64,000 bases of DNA from Parietaria judaica. Its lineage: Eukaryota > Streptophyta > Magnoliopsida > Rosales > Urticaceae. Below, piece by piece: positions 22,525 through 34,063 of this stretch. Position numbers and translations under genes: made by a program. Each line of letters starts with the position of its first letter. The first letter of the stretch is position 1. Location of the stretch: positions 25,662,001 to 25,726,000 of the forward strand of contig OX940864.1 in the NCBI GenBank assembly GCA_954871525.1, given 5' to 3'. The notes under the pieces were generated by a model that saw only the letters and a list, made by a program, of their open reading frames with translations, was not told where the DNA came from and did no database searches.

Positions 22525-24512
22525 TTATCGGCCATATAAAATCCGAGAACCGTCTGTTTCGCAGGTTGAAGATGAGTAGAATGAAGAACTTGTTGCTTGA
22601 GAAGGCGCAAAATACATTGGCCTAGGCAGTTCCGGCGGAAGGTTGGGCAACGGAGCTTCGGAATTCAGAACACTCATTACCAGCCTGATAGAAGGTCTGG
22701 AAGAAGGATCAGGATGGCAACACCGCAACCCCACCACCATTATGCTCTCCATTTGCTGCTCATTGAACTCTGAGCTCAGCCTCGCATCGGCGGCTTCGAG
22801 GACTCTGCCTTGACCGTACAGATCCCACACCCACTCCACGAGGCTCACCTTGCTCGGTTCCACATTCTTCTCAATGGCTCTCCGACCACAGCATATCTCG
22901 AGCGCCACCACGCCGAAGCTGTACACGTCGGACTCTTTGCTAGCCTTTCCAGTTGTGACACACTCGGGAGCCATGTAGCCCATCGTGCCCGCCAAGTTTG
23001 TCGTTTGCAAACCCAACTCGTGGTCGGCGAACCGGGCTAAGCCAAAATCGCCGAGCTTGGCATTGAAGTTGGAGTCTAACATAATGTTGCTAGACTTGAT
23101 GTCTCGGTGCACGACACATTGTTCCCATTCTTCGTGAAGATATAGAACCGACGACGCCAACCCGTGGGCTATTTTGTGTCGGATAGTCCATGTTAGAGTC
23201 GATATCTTACCAAATAGATGTGTGTCGAGGCTTCTGTTTGGAAGGAACTCGTAGACGAGAAGAAAATCGCCCTTTGTGTGGCACCAACCGATTAATTGAA
23301 CTAGATTCCTGTGTCGCAACCGGCTGATGATCCTCACTTCTGAGATATATTCCTTCTTTCCCTGTCGCGATCCTTTCGATATCCTCTTCACCGCCAATTC
23401 TGTGTTTGACTCGCTCAAAAAGCCCCGAGCTTTTCATCTTCTTTGAAGTCACCCGTTGCGCGCCTGAGCTCTTGATAGGTGAACCTCTTGGGCCCTGCTA
23501 CGCCGAACTCGACGTCAATGGAATCGTCGGAAGCTGATTCATCCTCTCTCTGAGCAGCCCTTCTCCTCCTGTATATGGCCCAGAATACACATATGCCACA
23601 ACAAAAAGCACCAAGGCCCAAGCCTAACCCAACGATCAGCCCGACTCTGCTCTCTTCTTTCGCTGAACCGATCGAGGTCGTGTTCTGATCAACGTTGATC
23701 AGTTTTATGGAAGAATTAAACGACCAAGAAGAGAAGTTATATGTCTGCGCATATGGAGCATCGGCAGCTGTGGCTGCAGTGAAACCAACTTTGATTCTCT
23801 CCGGCAAGTATTCCCTCAAATCTACTCTGTGCGAGAGGACGCGGTATTTTTCACTAAAAATCGGCTTTTCGTCGTAGGTCAAGAAGAGACTAAGATTCCA
23901 AGAAGCCGAGTCATAAGTCACCCATGCGTTGGCCTCTCTGCCATCGTTCATGATTCTGTTCGTCAGCGTCGTGGTCGCGCTCGAGATGATAGAGTTGATG
24001 TCGATCCCGAAATGGTGAGGGCTGGGATCGAAGGAGTTCATGAACGTGTCGAACTCGACGGCAACAAACTTGTACGCTGGCGACGAGTAGCTCCCGTCTT
24101 CGATGGGATAGAGACCGAGGTTCATGATGACGGAGTTTCTGGCGGCGCTTGAGTTGAACGGCGCGAGGAAGAAGGCCATCCCATCGGCCCCGTCCGGCTC
24201 GTTCTCAGGGCGTTTTATTGAGAAGACGAAGTGCGTGTCGAAATCTGCAAGCTGTCCTGTGCGCTGGTCCCACAGCTGGATCGGGTTCTCGTACCAGGCC
24301 TGGCCGTACTTCCATGTGAGACTGCTGTCATATCTGACCCTCGCGAGGTGGAGTGTGCTTTCGTGGAGATAAGCGTCGTGCTCGAGCTTGATCGGGGCGC
24401 TTTCGTTGAAATTCGGAAAGCTAAAGCTCATCGCAGAACTGCCTTGCTTCACAAGCATCAACAACAAGATCAACTCACTCATCGCCGTGATCGTTAATCC
24501 CAATCCGACCAT
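22525..24512 (-). pseudogene. LecRK copy A: L-type lectin receptor kinase with P-loop deletion
   Basis: The first frame (24512-23415, 365 codons, true ATG) has a signal peptide (1-27), a legume-lectin domain (about 28-267, with EFDT at 153-156), a transmembrane helix (about 290-313) followed by RRRR, and the juxtamembrane FTYQEL. It ends EKLGAF-stop. The kinase continues in another frame (23418-22525) with the VAIK-type lysine (AVKR), HRD, DFG and APE all intact and a C-terminal tail. Compared with copy C, 28 bp are missing at about 23423-23424 between two gggg repeats, removing the glycine loop and shifting the frame. The second frame starts TTG, not ATG. Intact relatives bind ligands at the plasma membrane and signal by Ser/Thr phosphorylation. 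The likely product here is a kinase-less lectin membrane protein. Confidence 0.92.
23418..23430 (-). other. 28-bp deletion scar (copy A)
   Basis: The minus strand reads aagctcggggctttttgag. Copy C has aagcttgggg, then 28 extra bases, then ctttttgag. The deletion is bounded by gggg microhomology, and copy B has the same scar. Confidence 0.9.
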
Positions 24513-25469
24513 GGTGATGTATAATATATTTCTTCGAAGACTTTAGTTTGCATCGAAGACTTTAGTTTGCAAAAGTATATATTGAAACCCAAACCAGATC
24601 GTGGGGTTGAACTTTCTGCTTGGGATAGCCTTTGGACGACTTTGACTGTTTCGTACGCTCTTCTTTCGTTTTCAAGCACTAAAAGTTAATAAAATACTCA
24701 CTTTTCCTTGCATCCTATCAATTTATTAATAATTGATAGAGATAATTCCGGCATAAATAGCTCATGTTTGTGTTTCAGTGAAGGCAAACTCCCAATATTT
24801 TTTTGTATGTTGGAATAAAGAAATAATATTATCAAAAGTAAAGCGTTTTGGAATTCCATTCACTTATTTAACGATTATTATTTTTATTATTGATGGGTCC
24901 CACCTTTCCTCATGACTCAGATGATGTTGACGTCGATCCCCACGCGTTGACCGCTGGGATTAAATATACTCTTGCAAGTCAAGCTGTCCAAAGCATACGA
25001 CTCCAAAAGGACGCGACCTCCGAGGTGGCGAGTCGTGTACGACGGGGCTGAAGCTAGCAGCAGTTGGTTTCTTACCAACTTTGTTGCGGCATTAATACCA
25101 ATTAATACTTCTTTTTTTTTTACTCACTTTTTATTCGAAATTTATTTAACTTTAATTATCCTAATTCCTAACCACTTACTATCCTCATTTCAACCATTTT
25201 TACCTTAAATAATTACTAAATTAGAATAATAATTAATAAAGATAGTTATGAGTGTTAAAAATATAAATAAACTATATACTTTTGCCGCACTTTATTGATA
25301 TTATCAAAACATAGTTTTTTAAATATTAATTACTATTATATTTTATTTATTAAGCTGTTTTATTAAATATCATAAACAAATTCATTTTTTTTAAATCAAG
25401 TATTTTAGCCGCAATATATTAAAACTCTCCTATCTTCTCTCCCCTAAGTCTCCTCCGCCAAAGTCTTAT

Positions 25470-25517
<48 letters not shown>

Positions 25518-25590
25518 GTCCCCTGCAAGACCTTCATGGCTGGACGCGAACGTGATTCTCACGTTTGAGACTGCACGTGGACGTGGACGA
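24513..25590 (-). promoter_or_regulatory. Upstream region of LecRK copy A
   Basis: It is almost identical to 19831-20894 but has a 20-bp tandem duplication (cgaagactttagtttgcat, 24534-24573) absent from copy 0. The (AT)n tract is at about 25473-25513. It contains tgacgtcgatcc and gatgactcag-like boxes (near 24910-24935). No proven promoter elements. Confidence 0.4.
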
Positions 25591-25846
25591 TGTTGGATCC
25601 CAGTTCACGGATCTGCAAAGAACACGAACAACACCAAAGAAATCGAACAAGAAAATAAAGAACACAAATTTATGGGAGAAGAATATCTCTGATTAATAAT
25701 CGAAGGCAAAATACAAGAAGGTAAACTCAAACTCTAATGGACTCAGCTATATACAAAGTGTACATGCTAGGTATATTTATAGCCTCACATAGGCGAAACC
25801 CTAGCTAACCAAATCGCACCAAATCAGGAAACTACCCTAAAAAATT
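25591..25846 (-). mobile_element. Truncated copia element 2-family LTR in unit B
   Basis: Identical to the copy at 20895-21150. It proves that the LTR fragment was in place before the last duplication. Confidence 0.85.
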
Positions 25847-27220
25847 TCTATCGGTATATTCGGTTTTAACCACTTTAATTCAATTTGCGGTCTAATCGGT
25901 ATTCGGCAGAAATTTGGTTAACGGTTTATTTTGTTCACCCGTGCCACTCTCGATCCGTCCACTTCCTATGTAAAAGCAATCCAACAAAAAAAAAATCGAT
26001 CACAATAAATAAACAAATAAGTTATCGTATAGAAAACAAATTAAGTAAGCTAATTACCGGATCAAGGTTCCTCCTCCTGATTCATCCATATATTATTGAT
26101 AGTCCACTAGGTTATGACTTGAGCTTATCCAAATATTCAAACAAACCAATAACTCTACTGTTTTTGGAAGTAATGAACTTCGGTAAAGATCAAGAATCAG
26201 CCTACCCTAGAAAATTAGGGAGAGAAAGAAGATAAAATCCTAACTTTAGATATAGTTTGACGGTTTGAGGAAGTATAGTATACTCTCAATGTCGTTCCAT
26301 ACCACTTCATAAATATTATAAAAATAAATTAAATATTTATTTAAAAATCCGGGATTTAGTAACCTACTAACTGGGTTTTAGGTTTTATAACTCAAAACCC
26401 GAAAAGGTTTTTCAAAATTTGGTTTTGATTTTTTTAAAAACCGGACTCGATTCGGTTTCGGTTAAAAAACCCCGCATTTGTGGATTTTAATTACAGCCCT
26501 ACTATTCTCCTTCATCCAATCGCGAGAGTCCATATTGAAAAATTATACGATTTAATGACGAAATGATACATTTCCCCGCCTCTGTGATTTTGATTGTTGA
26601 ATGGCTCCATCAATTTGAGAGGTTGCAAGGTTTTTTTAGTGACGACATGAACAAAAAAGACAACATAGGTCTTAAAAAATTGCATTACGACCCACGAGCC
26701 GTGGCTTTTTTATTTTCTGTCGTGACAAGATTTGTTTTTTACTTTTCTAGGTTCGGACTTAAGATGAGGAATTTCTAAAAATCCGGTATTTCAGACTTTC
26801 TTCACGGCACCCAAAAATGCTATTAAATTATATATATGTGGTTAATGGAGCCAAAAATGCTTTTAAATTACAATTGTGAAAGATGAATCCTATTTTCTTA
26901 AATGCAATGCAAATAATGGTAAATTAAAAATTCCGATGTTTTCATCGAGGGTAAGCAAGACAAGACAATTGCCCTTCCTCCTACGGTCAAGGCAGGTGTA
27001 TAACAGTACTTATTAAGGCACAAAAATTGGTAAACATGTTTTTTATATACCAGTAGTTATCGGCCGTCTAAAATCCAAGAAATTATATTTTTATATAAAA
27101 ACTTGTACATGAATCAAACAGTGGAGTTTCTGCATTGTTTACCATGGACTCAAATAATTTCAACCATTTGACACTCGTTAAGGAAATAAAATTGGTAAAC
27201 ATGTTCTTATATACCCATAG

Positions 27221-29208
27221 TTATCGGCCATATAAAATCCGAGAACCGTCTGTTTCGCAGGTTGAAGATGAGTAGAATGAAGAACTTGTTGCTTGAGAAG
27301 GCGCAAAATACATTGGCCTAGGCAGTTCCGGCGGAAGGTTGGGCAACGGAGCTTCGGAATTCAGAACACTCATTACCAGCCTGATAGAAGGTCTGGAAGA
27401 AGGATCAGGATGGCAACACCGCAACCCCACCACCATTATGCTCTCCATTTGCTGCTCATTGAACTCTGAGCTCAGCCTCGCATCGGCGGCTTCGAGGACT
27501 CTGCCTTGACCGTACAGATCCCACACCCACTCCACGAGGCTCACCTTGCTCGGTTCCACATTCTTCTCAATGGCTCTCCGACCACAGCATATCTCGAGCG
27601 CCACCACGCCGAAGCTGTACACGTCGGACTCTTTGCTAGCCTTTCCAGTTGTGACACACTCGGGAGCCATGTAGCCCATCGTGCCCGCCAAGTTTGTCGT
27701 TTGCAAACCCAACTCGTGGTCGGCGAACCGGGCTAAGCCAAAATCGCCGAGCTTGGCATTGAAGTTGGAGTCTAACATAATGTTGCTAGACTTGATGTCT
27801 CGGTGCACGACACATTGTTCCCATTCTTCGTGAAGATATAGAACCGACGACGCCAACCCGTGGGCTATTTTGTGTCGGATAGTCCATGTTAGAGTCGATA
27901 TCTTACCAAATAGATGTGTGTCGAGGCTTCTGTTTGGAAGGAACTCGTAGACGAGAAGAAAATCGCCCTTTGTGTGGCACCAACCGATTAATTGAACTAG
28001 ATTCCTGTGTCGCAACCGGCTGATGATCCTCACTTCTGAGATATATTCCTTCTTTCCCTGTCGCGATCCTTTCGATATCCTCTTCACCGCCAATTCTGTG
28101 TTTGACTCGCTCAAAAAGCCCCGAGCTTTTCATCTTCTTTGAAGTCACCCGTTGCGCGCCTGAGCTCTTGATAGGTGAACCTCTTGGGCCCTGCTACGCC
28201 GAACTCGACGTCAATGGAATCGTCGGAAGCTGATTCATCCTCTCTCTGAGCAGCCCTTCTCCTCCTGTATATGGCCCAGAATACACATATGCCACAACAA
28301 AAAGCACCAAGGCCCAAGCCTAACCCAACGATCAGCCCGACTCTGCTCTCTTCTTTCGCTGAACCGATCGAGGTCGTGTTCTGATCAACGTTGATCAGTT
28401 TTATGGAAGAATTAAACGACCAAGAAGAGAAGTTATATGTCTGCGCATATGGAGCATCGGCAGCTGTGGCTGCAGTGAAACCAACTTTGATTCTCTCCGG
28501 CAAGTATTCCCTCAAATCTACTCTGTGCGAGAGGACGCGGTATTTTTCACTAAAAATCGGCTTTTCGTCGTAGGTCAAGAAGAGACTAAGATTCCAAGAA
28601 GCCGAGTCATAAGTCACCCATGCGTTGGCCTCTCTGCCATCGTTCATGATTCTGTTCGTCAGCGTCGTGGTCGCGCTCGAGATGATAGAGTTGATGTCGA
28701 TCCCGAAATGGTGAGGGCTGGGATCGAAGGAGTTCATGAACGTGTCGAACTCGACGGCAACAAACTTGTACGCTGGCGACGAGTAGCTCCCGTCTTCGAT
28801 GGGATAGAGACCGAGGTTCATGATGACGGAGTTTCTGGCGGCGCTTGAGTTGAACGGCGCGAGGAAGAAGGCCATCCCATCGGCCCCGTCCGGCTCGTTC
28901 TCAGGGCGTTTTATTGAGAAGACGAAGTGCGTGTCGAAATCTGCAAGCTGTCCTGTGCGCTGGTCCCACAGCTGGATCGGGTTCTCGTACCAGGCCTGGC
29001 CGTACTTCCATGTGAGACTGCTGTCATATCTGACCCTCGCGAGGTGGAGTGTGCTTTCGTGGAGATAAGCGTCGTGCTCGAGCTTGATCGGGGCGCTTTC
29101 GTTGAAATTCGGAAAGCTAAAGCTCATCGCAGAACTGCCTTGCTTCACAAGCATCAACAACAAGATCAACTCACTCATCGCCGTGATCGTTAATCCCAAT
29201 CCGACCAT
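27221..29208 (-). pseudogene. LecRK copy B: duplicate of copy A with the same P-loop deletion
   Basis: The frames 29208-28111 (lectin, TM, juxtamembrane; 365 codons) and 28114-27221 (kinase; 297 codons, TTG start) translate identically to those of copy A, including the 28-bp deletion at about 28119. The lesion is thus older than the duplication. Like copy A, it could at most make a secreted-anchored lectin with a short cytoplasmic tail. Confidence 0.92.
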
Positions 29209-30164
29209 GGTGATGTATAATATATTTCTTCGAAGACTTTAGTTTGCATCGAAGACTTTAGTTTGCAAAAGTATATATTGAAACCCAAACCAGATCGTGG
29301 GGTTGAACTTTCTGCTTGGGATAGCCTTTGGACGACTTTGACTGTTTCGTACGCTCTTCTTTCGTTTTCAAGCACTAAAAGTTAATAAAATACTCACTTT
29401 TCCTTGCATCCTATCAATTTATTAATAATTGATAGAGATAATTCCGGCATAAATAGCTCATGTTTGTGTTTCAGTGAAGGCAAACTCCCAATATTTTTTT
29501 GTATGTTGGAATAAAGAAATAATATTATCAAAAGTAAAGCGTTTTGGAATTCCATTCACTTATTTAACGATTATTATTTTTATTATTGATGGGTCCCACC
29601 TTTCCTCATGACTCAGATGATGTTGACGTCGATCCCCACGCGTTGACCGCTGGGATTAAATATACTCTTGCAAGTCAAGCTGTCCAAAGCATACGACTCC
29701 AAAAGGACGCGACCTCCGAGGTGGCGAGTCGTGTACGACGGGGCTGAAGCTAGCAGCAGTTGGTTTCTTACCAACTTTGTTGCGGCATTAATACCAATTA
29801 ATACTTCTTTTTTTTTTACTCACTTTTTATTCGAAATTTATTTAACTTTAATTATCCTAATTCCTAACCACTTACTATCCTCATTTCAACCATTTTTACC
29901 TTAAATAATTACTAAATTAGAATAATAATTAATAAAGATAGTTATGAGTGTTAAAAATATAAATAAACTATATACTTTTGCCGCACTTTATTGATATTAT
30001 CAAAACATAGTTTTTTAAATATTAATTACTATTATATTTTATTTATTAAGCTGTTTTATTAAATATCATAAACAAATTCATTTTTTTAAATCAAGTATTT
30101 TAGCCGCAATATATTAAAACTCTCCTATCTTCTCTCCCCTAAGTCTCCTCCGCCAAAGTCTTAT

Positions 30165-30211
<47 letters not shown>

Positions 30212-30286
30212 TCCCCTGCAAGACCTTCATGGCTGGACGCGAACGTGATTCTCACGTTTGAGACTGCACGTGGACGTGGACGTGGA
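29209..30286 (-). promoter_or_regulatory. Upstream region of LecRK copy B
   Basis: The third copy of the LecRK 5' flank. It ends in the (AT)n tract (about 30167-30208) and ggtcccctgcaag. It has small indels relative to unit A, for example a shorter T run near 30080. Confidence 0.4.
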
Positions 30287-30309
30287 CGACGTCCACAAAA
30301 AAAAAAAAT

Positions 30310-30436
30310 CAAACGTGAGTCTGCTTGGCTTGCAAGTATCAAACTCGCCGGCTACAAACTTATAATCACACTGCAAGTAGGGCAATGGTACAGCATCCGG
30401 GTCAGGCTGTGGTAGGAGGTTCATGCCACCCGAATT
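30310..30436 (-). pseudogene. LecRK lectin-domain scrap (minus)
   Basis: The minus strand contains the lectin core word YKFVAGEFDT, preceded by a degenerate proline-rich stretch and MNL. This matches the MNLGLYP...YKFVAVEFDT region of copies A and B. It is only about 40 codons and is interrupted by unrelated DNA on both sides. Confidence 0.6.
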
Positions 30437-30935
30437 GGCAGCGGTGCTTGATAACTCTATGAAAATAGAGTTATTACACGGTTTTTACGGAATTAATAAT
30501 TAAAACCCGAACGAAAGATCGATATAAAATTGAGAATATTCTCCAATTAGGCTAAAATTGTAAGTGCTTGAACATAATTGTGTAACATTGAAATAAACAC
30601 ATAAATTGATTTACATTGACAAAAAGAACCAAGTTTATGTGTGTTATTTCATGTTTTCTCACTTGAGCACTAATTAATAACATGATAAGATTGGGCTTAA
30701 TAAATTAGGCCCAATCACCAAGAGAATGAGCCAAAATAAGAAAGTTGCCCTAATTAATTTTTGTCCCTTTTTGGCAGCATGAAATCAGCCATTGGATCAA
30801 GAGAATAGCATGATCAAAGGCTAAGAAGAATCAGCCACCAAGAAAGAAGGCTGCATCAAGAGCAATTTGGCCAACGAAGGAGCATCAAGCTGCTTGGAAA
30901 AAAAAAAAGACGAGCTGCAAGGAGAGGAGGACTGA
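30437..30935. other. No gene recognised (retroelement-like)
   Basis: Intergenic sequence with 'ttattacacggtttttacgg' style LTR-leader character and a lysine-poor, AT-rich composition. I found no partner repeat. Confidence 0.3.
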
Positions 30936-31180
30936 CGGGATGACGTTCTTCCTTGCACCATTTAACTCCAGCACTGCTGATGATTCCGGTGGCATGAACC
31001 AGGGGCTCTTCCCCATACCGAGGATCATACCCGTGCAGTCCGGTTATAATTTCGTCGCTGTCGAGTTTGATACTTACGTGAACGAATTCGATCCTACAGG
31101 TGATCATGTGGGAGCAAGGTGAGCCTAGTGGAGTGGGTGTGGGATCTGTAGACTGTACGGTCAGGGAAATGTCCTCGATG
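30936..31180 (+). pseudogene. LecRK scrap, lectin plus kinase pieces joined (plus)
   Basis: 30940-31115 reads MTFFLAPFNSSTADDSGG, then a YNFVAVEFDTYVNEFDP segment of the lectin domain. It jumps directly (about 31116) to VSLVEWVWDL of the kinase C-lobe, followed by a stop. About 300 codons between the two are missing. It lies in the opposite orientation to copies A and B. Confidence 0.8.
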
Positions 31181-31243
31181 TTGAGTGTGAAGCCTAATCT
31201 ACACGAAAGCGCTACCGAGACCCGACGCAGAGCAGTCATTGGT

Positions 31244-31558
31244 GCGTTTTGTCACACGGGTTATTTGCCCTAGGTTTATTTTTAGACTTTTCACACGGGT
31301 TATTTTCCCTAGGTTTATTTTTCGCTTATAAGGCTTGTAGCCGTCATGTGCGTTTTGTAGCACAAATTGAGAGAGGCGAGATTGAGGGTGTAACCAGAAA
31401 CTCCGATTGAGAGATTGATAGTGGATCGAGATTTACAGGCGGCAAGTGGACGTACCTCCTACACTGGGAGCGAACCACTATAATTCTGGTTTCGATTTCA
31501 ATTTCGTTTATCGCTTTTATCATTTTTCGAATAGGGAATTAGGGCAAAATTCCTAACA
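31244..31558 (+). mobile_element. Copia element 3: 5' LTR (left edge uncertain)
   Basis: It ends ggcaaaattcctaaca, followed by ac and the PBS tggtatcagagc (31561-31572). It contains a tandem pair of 'cacacgggttatttccctag' near 31253-31315. The left boundary is blurred by the LecRK scrap. Confidence 0.6.
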
Positions 31559-31602
31559 ACTGGTATCAGAGCGCAAGGTTGTGTTTTGCGATTGTGAAAA
31601 CG

Positions 31603-34063
31603 ATGGCTGGCGATGATGGATCTGTGCACGGGATTGGAAAGTTCGATGGCTCTGATTTTGCGTTCTGGAGAATGCAGATTGAAGATTATTTGTATGGCAG
31701 GAAGCTTCACCTCCCTCTGGGCGCGAAGCCAGAGAAGATGGATGATACAGAATGGACGCTCATTGAAAGACAGGTCTTGGGGCTTGTGCGTTTGACGTTA
31801 TCGAAGAACGTCACACACAACGTGGCGAATGAGAAAACCACCGCGAGCATGATGAAGGTTTTGTCCGACATGTACGAGAAGCCATCTGCAAACAATAAGG
31901 TATTCCTTATGAAGAAACTTTTTTATTTGAGAATGGAGGAAAACGGATCTGTGGCTACGCACTTAAACGAATTTAACACGATTGTTAACCAATTGTCATC
32001 TGTTGAAATTGACTTTGATGATGAAATCCGTGCCCTAATTCTGTTGGCGTCATTACTGCCGAGTTGGGAACCGATGAGGGCAGCAGTCAGTAACTCCGTC
32101 GGCTCCGATAAACTGAAGTTCAACGATGTCAGAGATCGGATTCTAGCAGAGGAAGTGCGAAGGATCCATTCAGGGAAAACATCGTCAAGTTCTGCGTTGA
32201 ACGTGGAACACAAGGGCAGAGGAACAGACAAAAGCTTCAACCGGAACAGAGGCAGGTCAAAGTTGAGAAACGGAAGAGGTCAGTCCAGATTTGGGCGAAC
32301 GATGGAGTGCTGGAACTCCGGAAAAACAGGCCACATGAGGAAAAACTACAGAGCTCCGAAAAAGGAGAACATGGGTAACGCCGTCAATGCTGCCACTGAA
32401 GAAATTGGCGACGCCCTGTTTTTGTCGGCGGACTTTGAAGAAATCAGTGATGTAGGTTTCGAAGATATCAGCGATGAAGACTTTGAAGAAACTAGTGATG
32501 AAGCTGCTAAAGAAGCCAGTGATGCATTGCTGTTATCCGTCGACACAAGTCCGATTGACAATTGGGTACTTGACTCGGGAGCATCCTTCCATACTGCTCC
32601 GAACAAAGAAGAGATAGAGAATTACGTTGCTGGAAACTTTGGAAGGGTTCACTTAGCTGATGGTGTCCCATTGCCCATTGTTGGTCACGGCGACATTACC
32701 TTGAAGATGCCAAACGGACGCAAATGGAAGATTAAGAAGGTCAGACATGTGCCGAAGCTGAAACGGAATCTGATCCCTGTGGGTCAGCTCGATGGAGAGA
32801 GTCACACAATAACCTTTGGCGAAGGACAATGGAAAGTGGTGAAGGGTGCAATGGTGGTTGCTCGTGGACAGAAAACCGGCACACTTTATATGACAACAAG
32901 CTGCCCCGACACAGTTGCAGTAGTCGACGACGCCCAGAAGTCAGAGTTGTGGCACGAACAACTTGGGGCATATGAGCGAGAAGGGCATGAAGATTCTCGT
33001 CAAAGGGGGAAAAATCTCCGACTTGAAATCAGTGGATCATCACTTATGCGAGAGCTGCGTACTTGGGAAACAAAAGAAGGTCAGTTTCTCAAATGGAGGT
33101 AGAGAGCTGAAGATCGAGAAGCTGGAATTGGTTCACACCGATGTATGGGGACCAGCCCCGGTCGCTTCCCTCGGAGGGTCACACTACTACGTGACGTTCA
33201 TAGACGACTCAACCAGAAAGCTTTGGGTATACTTCATGAAACATAAGTCTGACGTGTTCACAATCTTCAAGAAGTGGAAAGCGCTAGTTGAGAACGGGAC
33301 AAACTTGAAGTTAAAGAGTCTGAGATAAAACAACGGTGGAGAATACGTCGACAACGACTTCAAGCGATTTTGTGTCGAGAACGGGATCAAGATGGTGAAA
33401 ATTATTCCGGGAACTCCTCAGCAAAATGGAGTAGCAGAGCGGATGAATCGGACGCTGAATGAGCGTGCAAGAAGCATGAGACTATACTCTGGGCTACCGA
33501 ATACGTTTTGGGCTGATGCGGTTAACACTGCGGCGTATCTGATTAACCGAGGACCGTCCATTCTTTTGAATTTCAGAATCCCGGAAGAAGCTTGGAGAGG
33601 GAATGAGGTAAACCTTTCTTTCTTAAAAGTATTTGGCTATTTGTCTTATGTTCATATCGATGCTGCTTCTAGAAGTAAACTTGATGCAAAATCTAAGAAA
33701 TGTTATTTTATTGGCTATGGTGATTCCGAGTTTGGTTATCGTTTCTTGGACGACCAAAACCGGAAGATCATCCGAAGCAGGGACGTCATCTTCAATGAAC
33801 ATGTGCTGTACAAAGACAAGCTGCAGAAAAGCGTTTCTGGGATATTCGAGAGATCCCAGAAAAGCGTTAGTTTGAGAATGAAAAATCAGCAATGGTTGAC
33901 TTGAGAGAGATTCCGACACACGAGCCAGAGCAGGCTGCTTTCAGAGAAGAGGAACCAGAGGCTCAAGAAGAAGTCAGGAAAGACAGTGACGAAGAAGTTG
34001 ATGAAAACGTTGACTCCCCCCCAAGTCAACAGGCAGTGGTCACTGAGTTACGCCGATCTTCCC
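31603..34063 (+). pseudogene. Copia element 3: gag-protease-integrase, damaged and truncated
   Basis: From the ATG at 31603 the polyprotein shows Gag (GKFDGSDFAFWRMQIEDYLY), a zinc knuckle with two cysteines lost (CWNSGKTGHMRKNYRAP, Cys to Ser and Cys to Tyr), an acidic repeat, the protease site DSGAS (in WVLDSGASFH), and GAG-pre-integrase. A frameshift lies at about 32965-32975 (LWHEQLG, then the next frame HMSEKGMK). The integrase continues at 32963-33328 with HTDVWGP and FIDDSTRKLWVY, hits a TAA at 33326, and resumes at 33392-33904 with the conserved PGTPQQNGVAERMNRTL. It breaks off in the RRSSR linker at 34063. RT and RNase H are missing. It is not autonomous. Confidence 0.9.

Larger units (their letters stand above)
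20895..25590. repeat. LecRK tandem unit A (4,696 bp)
   Basis: The unit starts exactly at the TGTTGGATCC end of a truncated copia LTR and ends at ...gtggacgtggacga. The next base begins unit B with the same sequence. In order it holds: copia LTR fragment, hAT-like termini, LecRK 3' flank, LecRK (minus), and the upstream region with the (AT)n tract. Every frame in it is repeated in unit B at +4,696 with identical translation. Confidence 0.95.
25591..30286. repeat. LecRK tandem unit B (4,696 bp)
   Basis: A copy of unit A at +4,696. At its right end the sequence leaves the repeat at gtggacgtggacg, where an extra gtggac and unique sequence (gacgtccac-poly A) follow. This end therefore probably preserves the ancestral flank. 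Confidence 0.95.

Noticed and set aside
23415..23418. Overlapping stop/start (TTGA) between the lectin and kinase frames, resembling translational coupling
   Set aside because: The start is TTG, coupling of this kind is not expected for plant nuclear genes, and copy C shows the true cause: a 28-bp deletion.
22810..24497. Plus-strand ORFs opposite LecRK copy A (and the same in copy B)
   Set aside because: These are antisense shadows of the lectin and kinase coding sequence.
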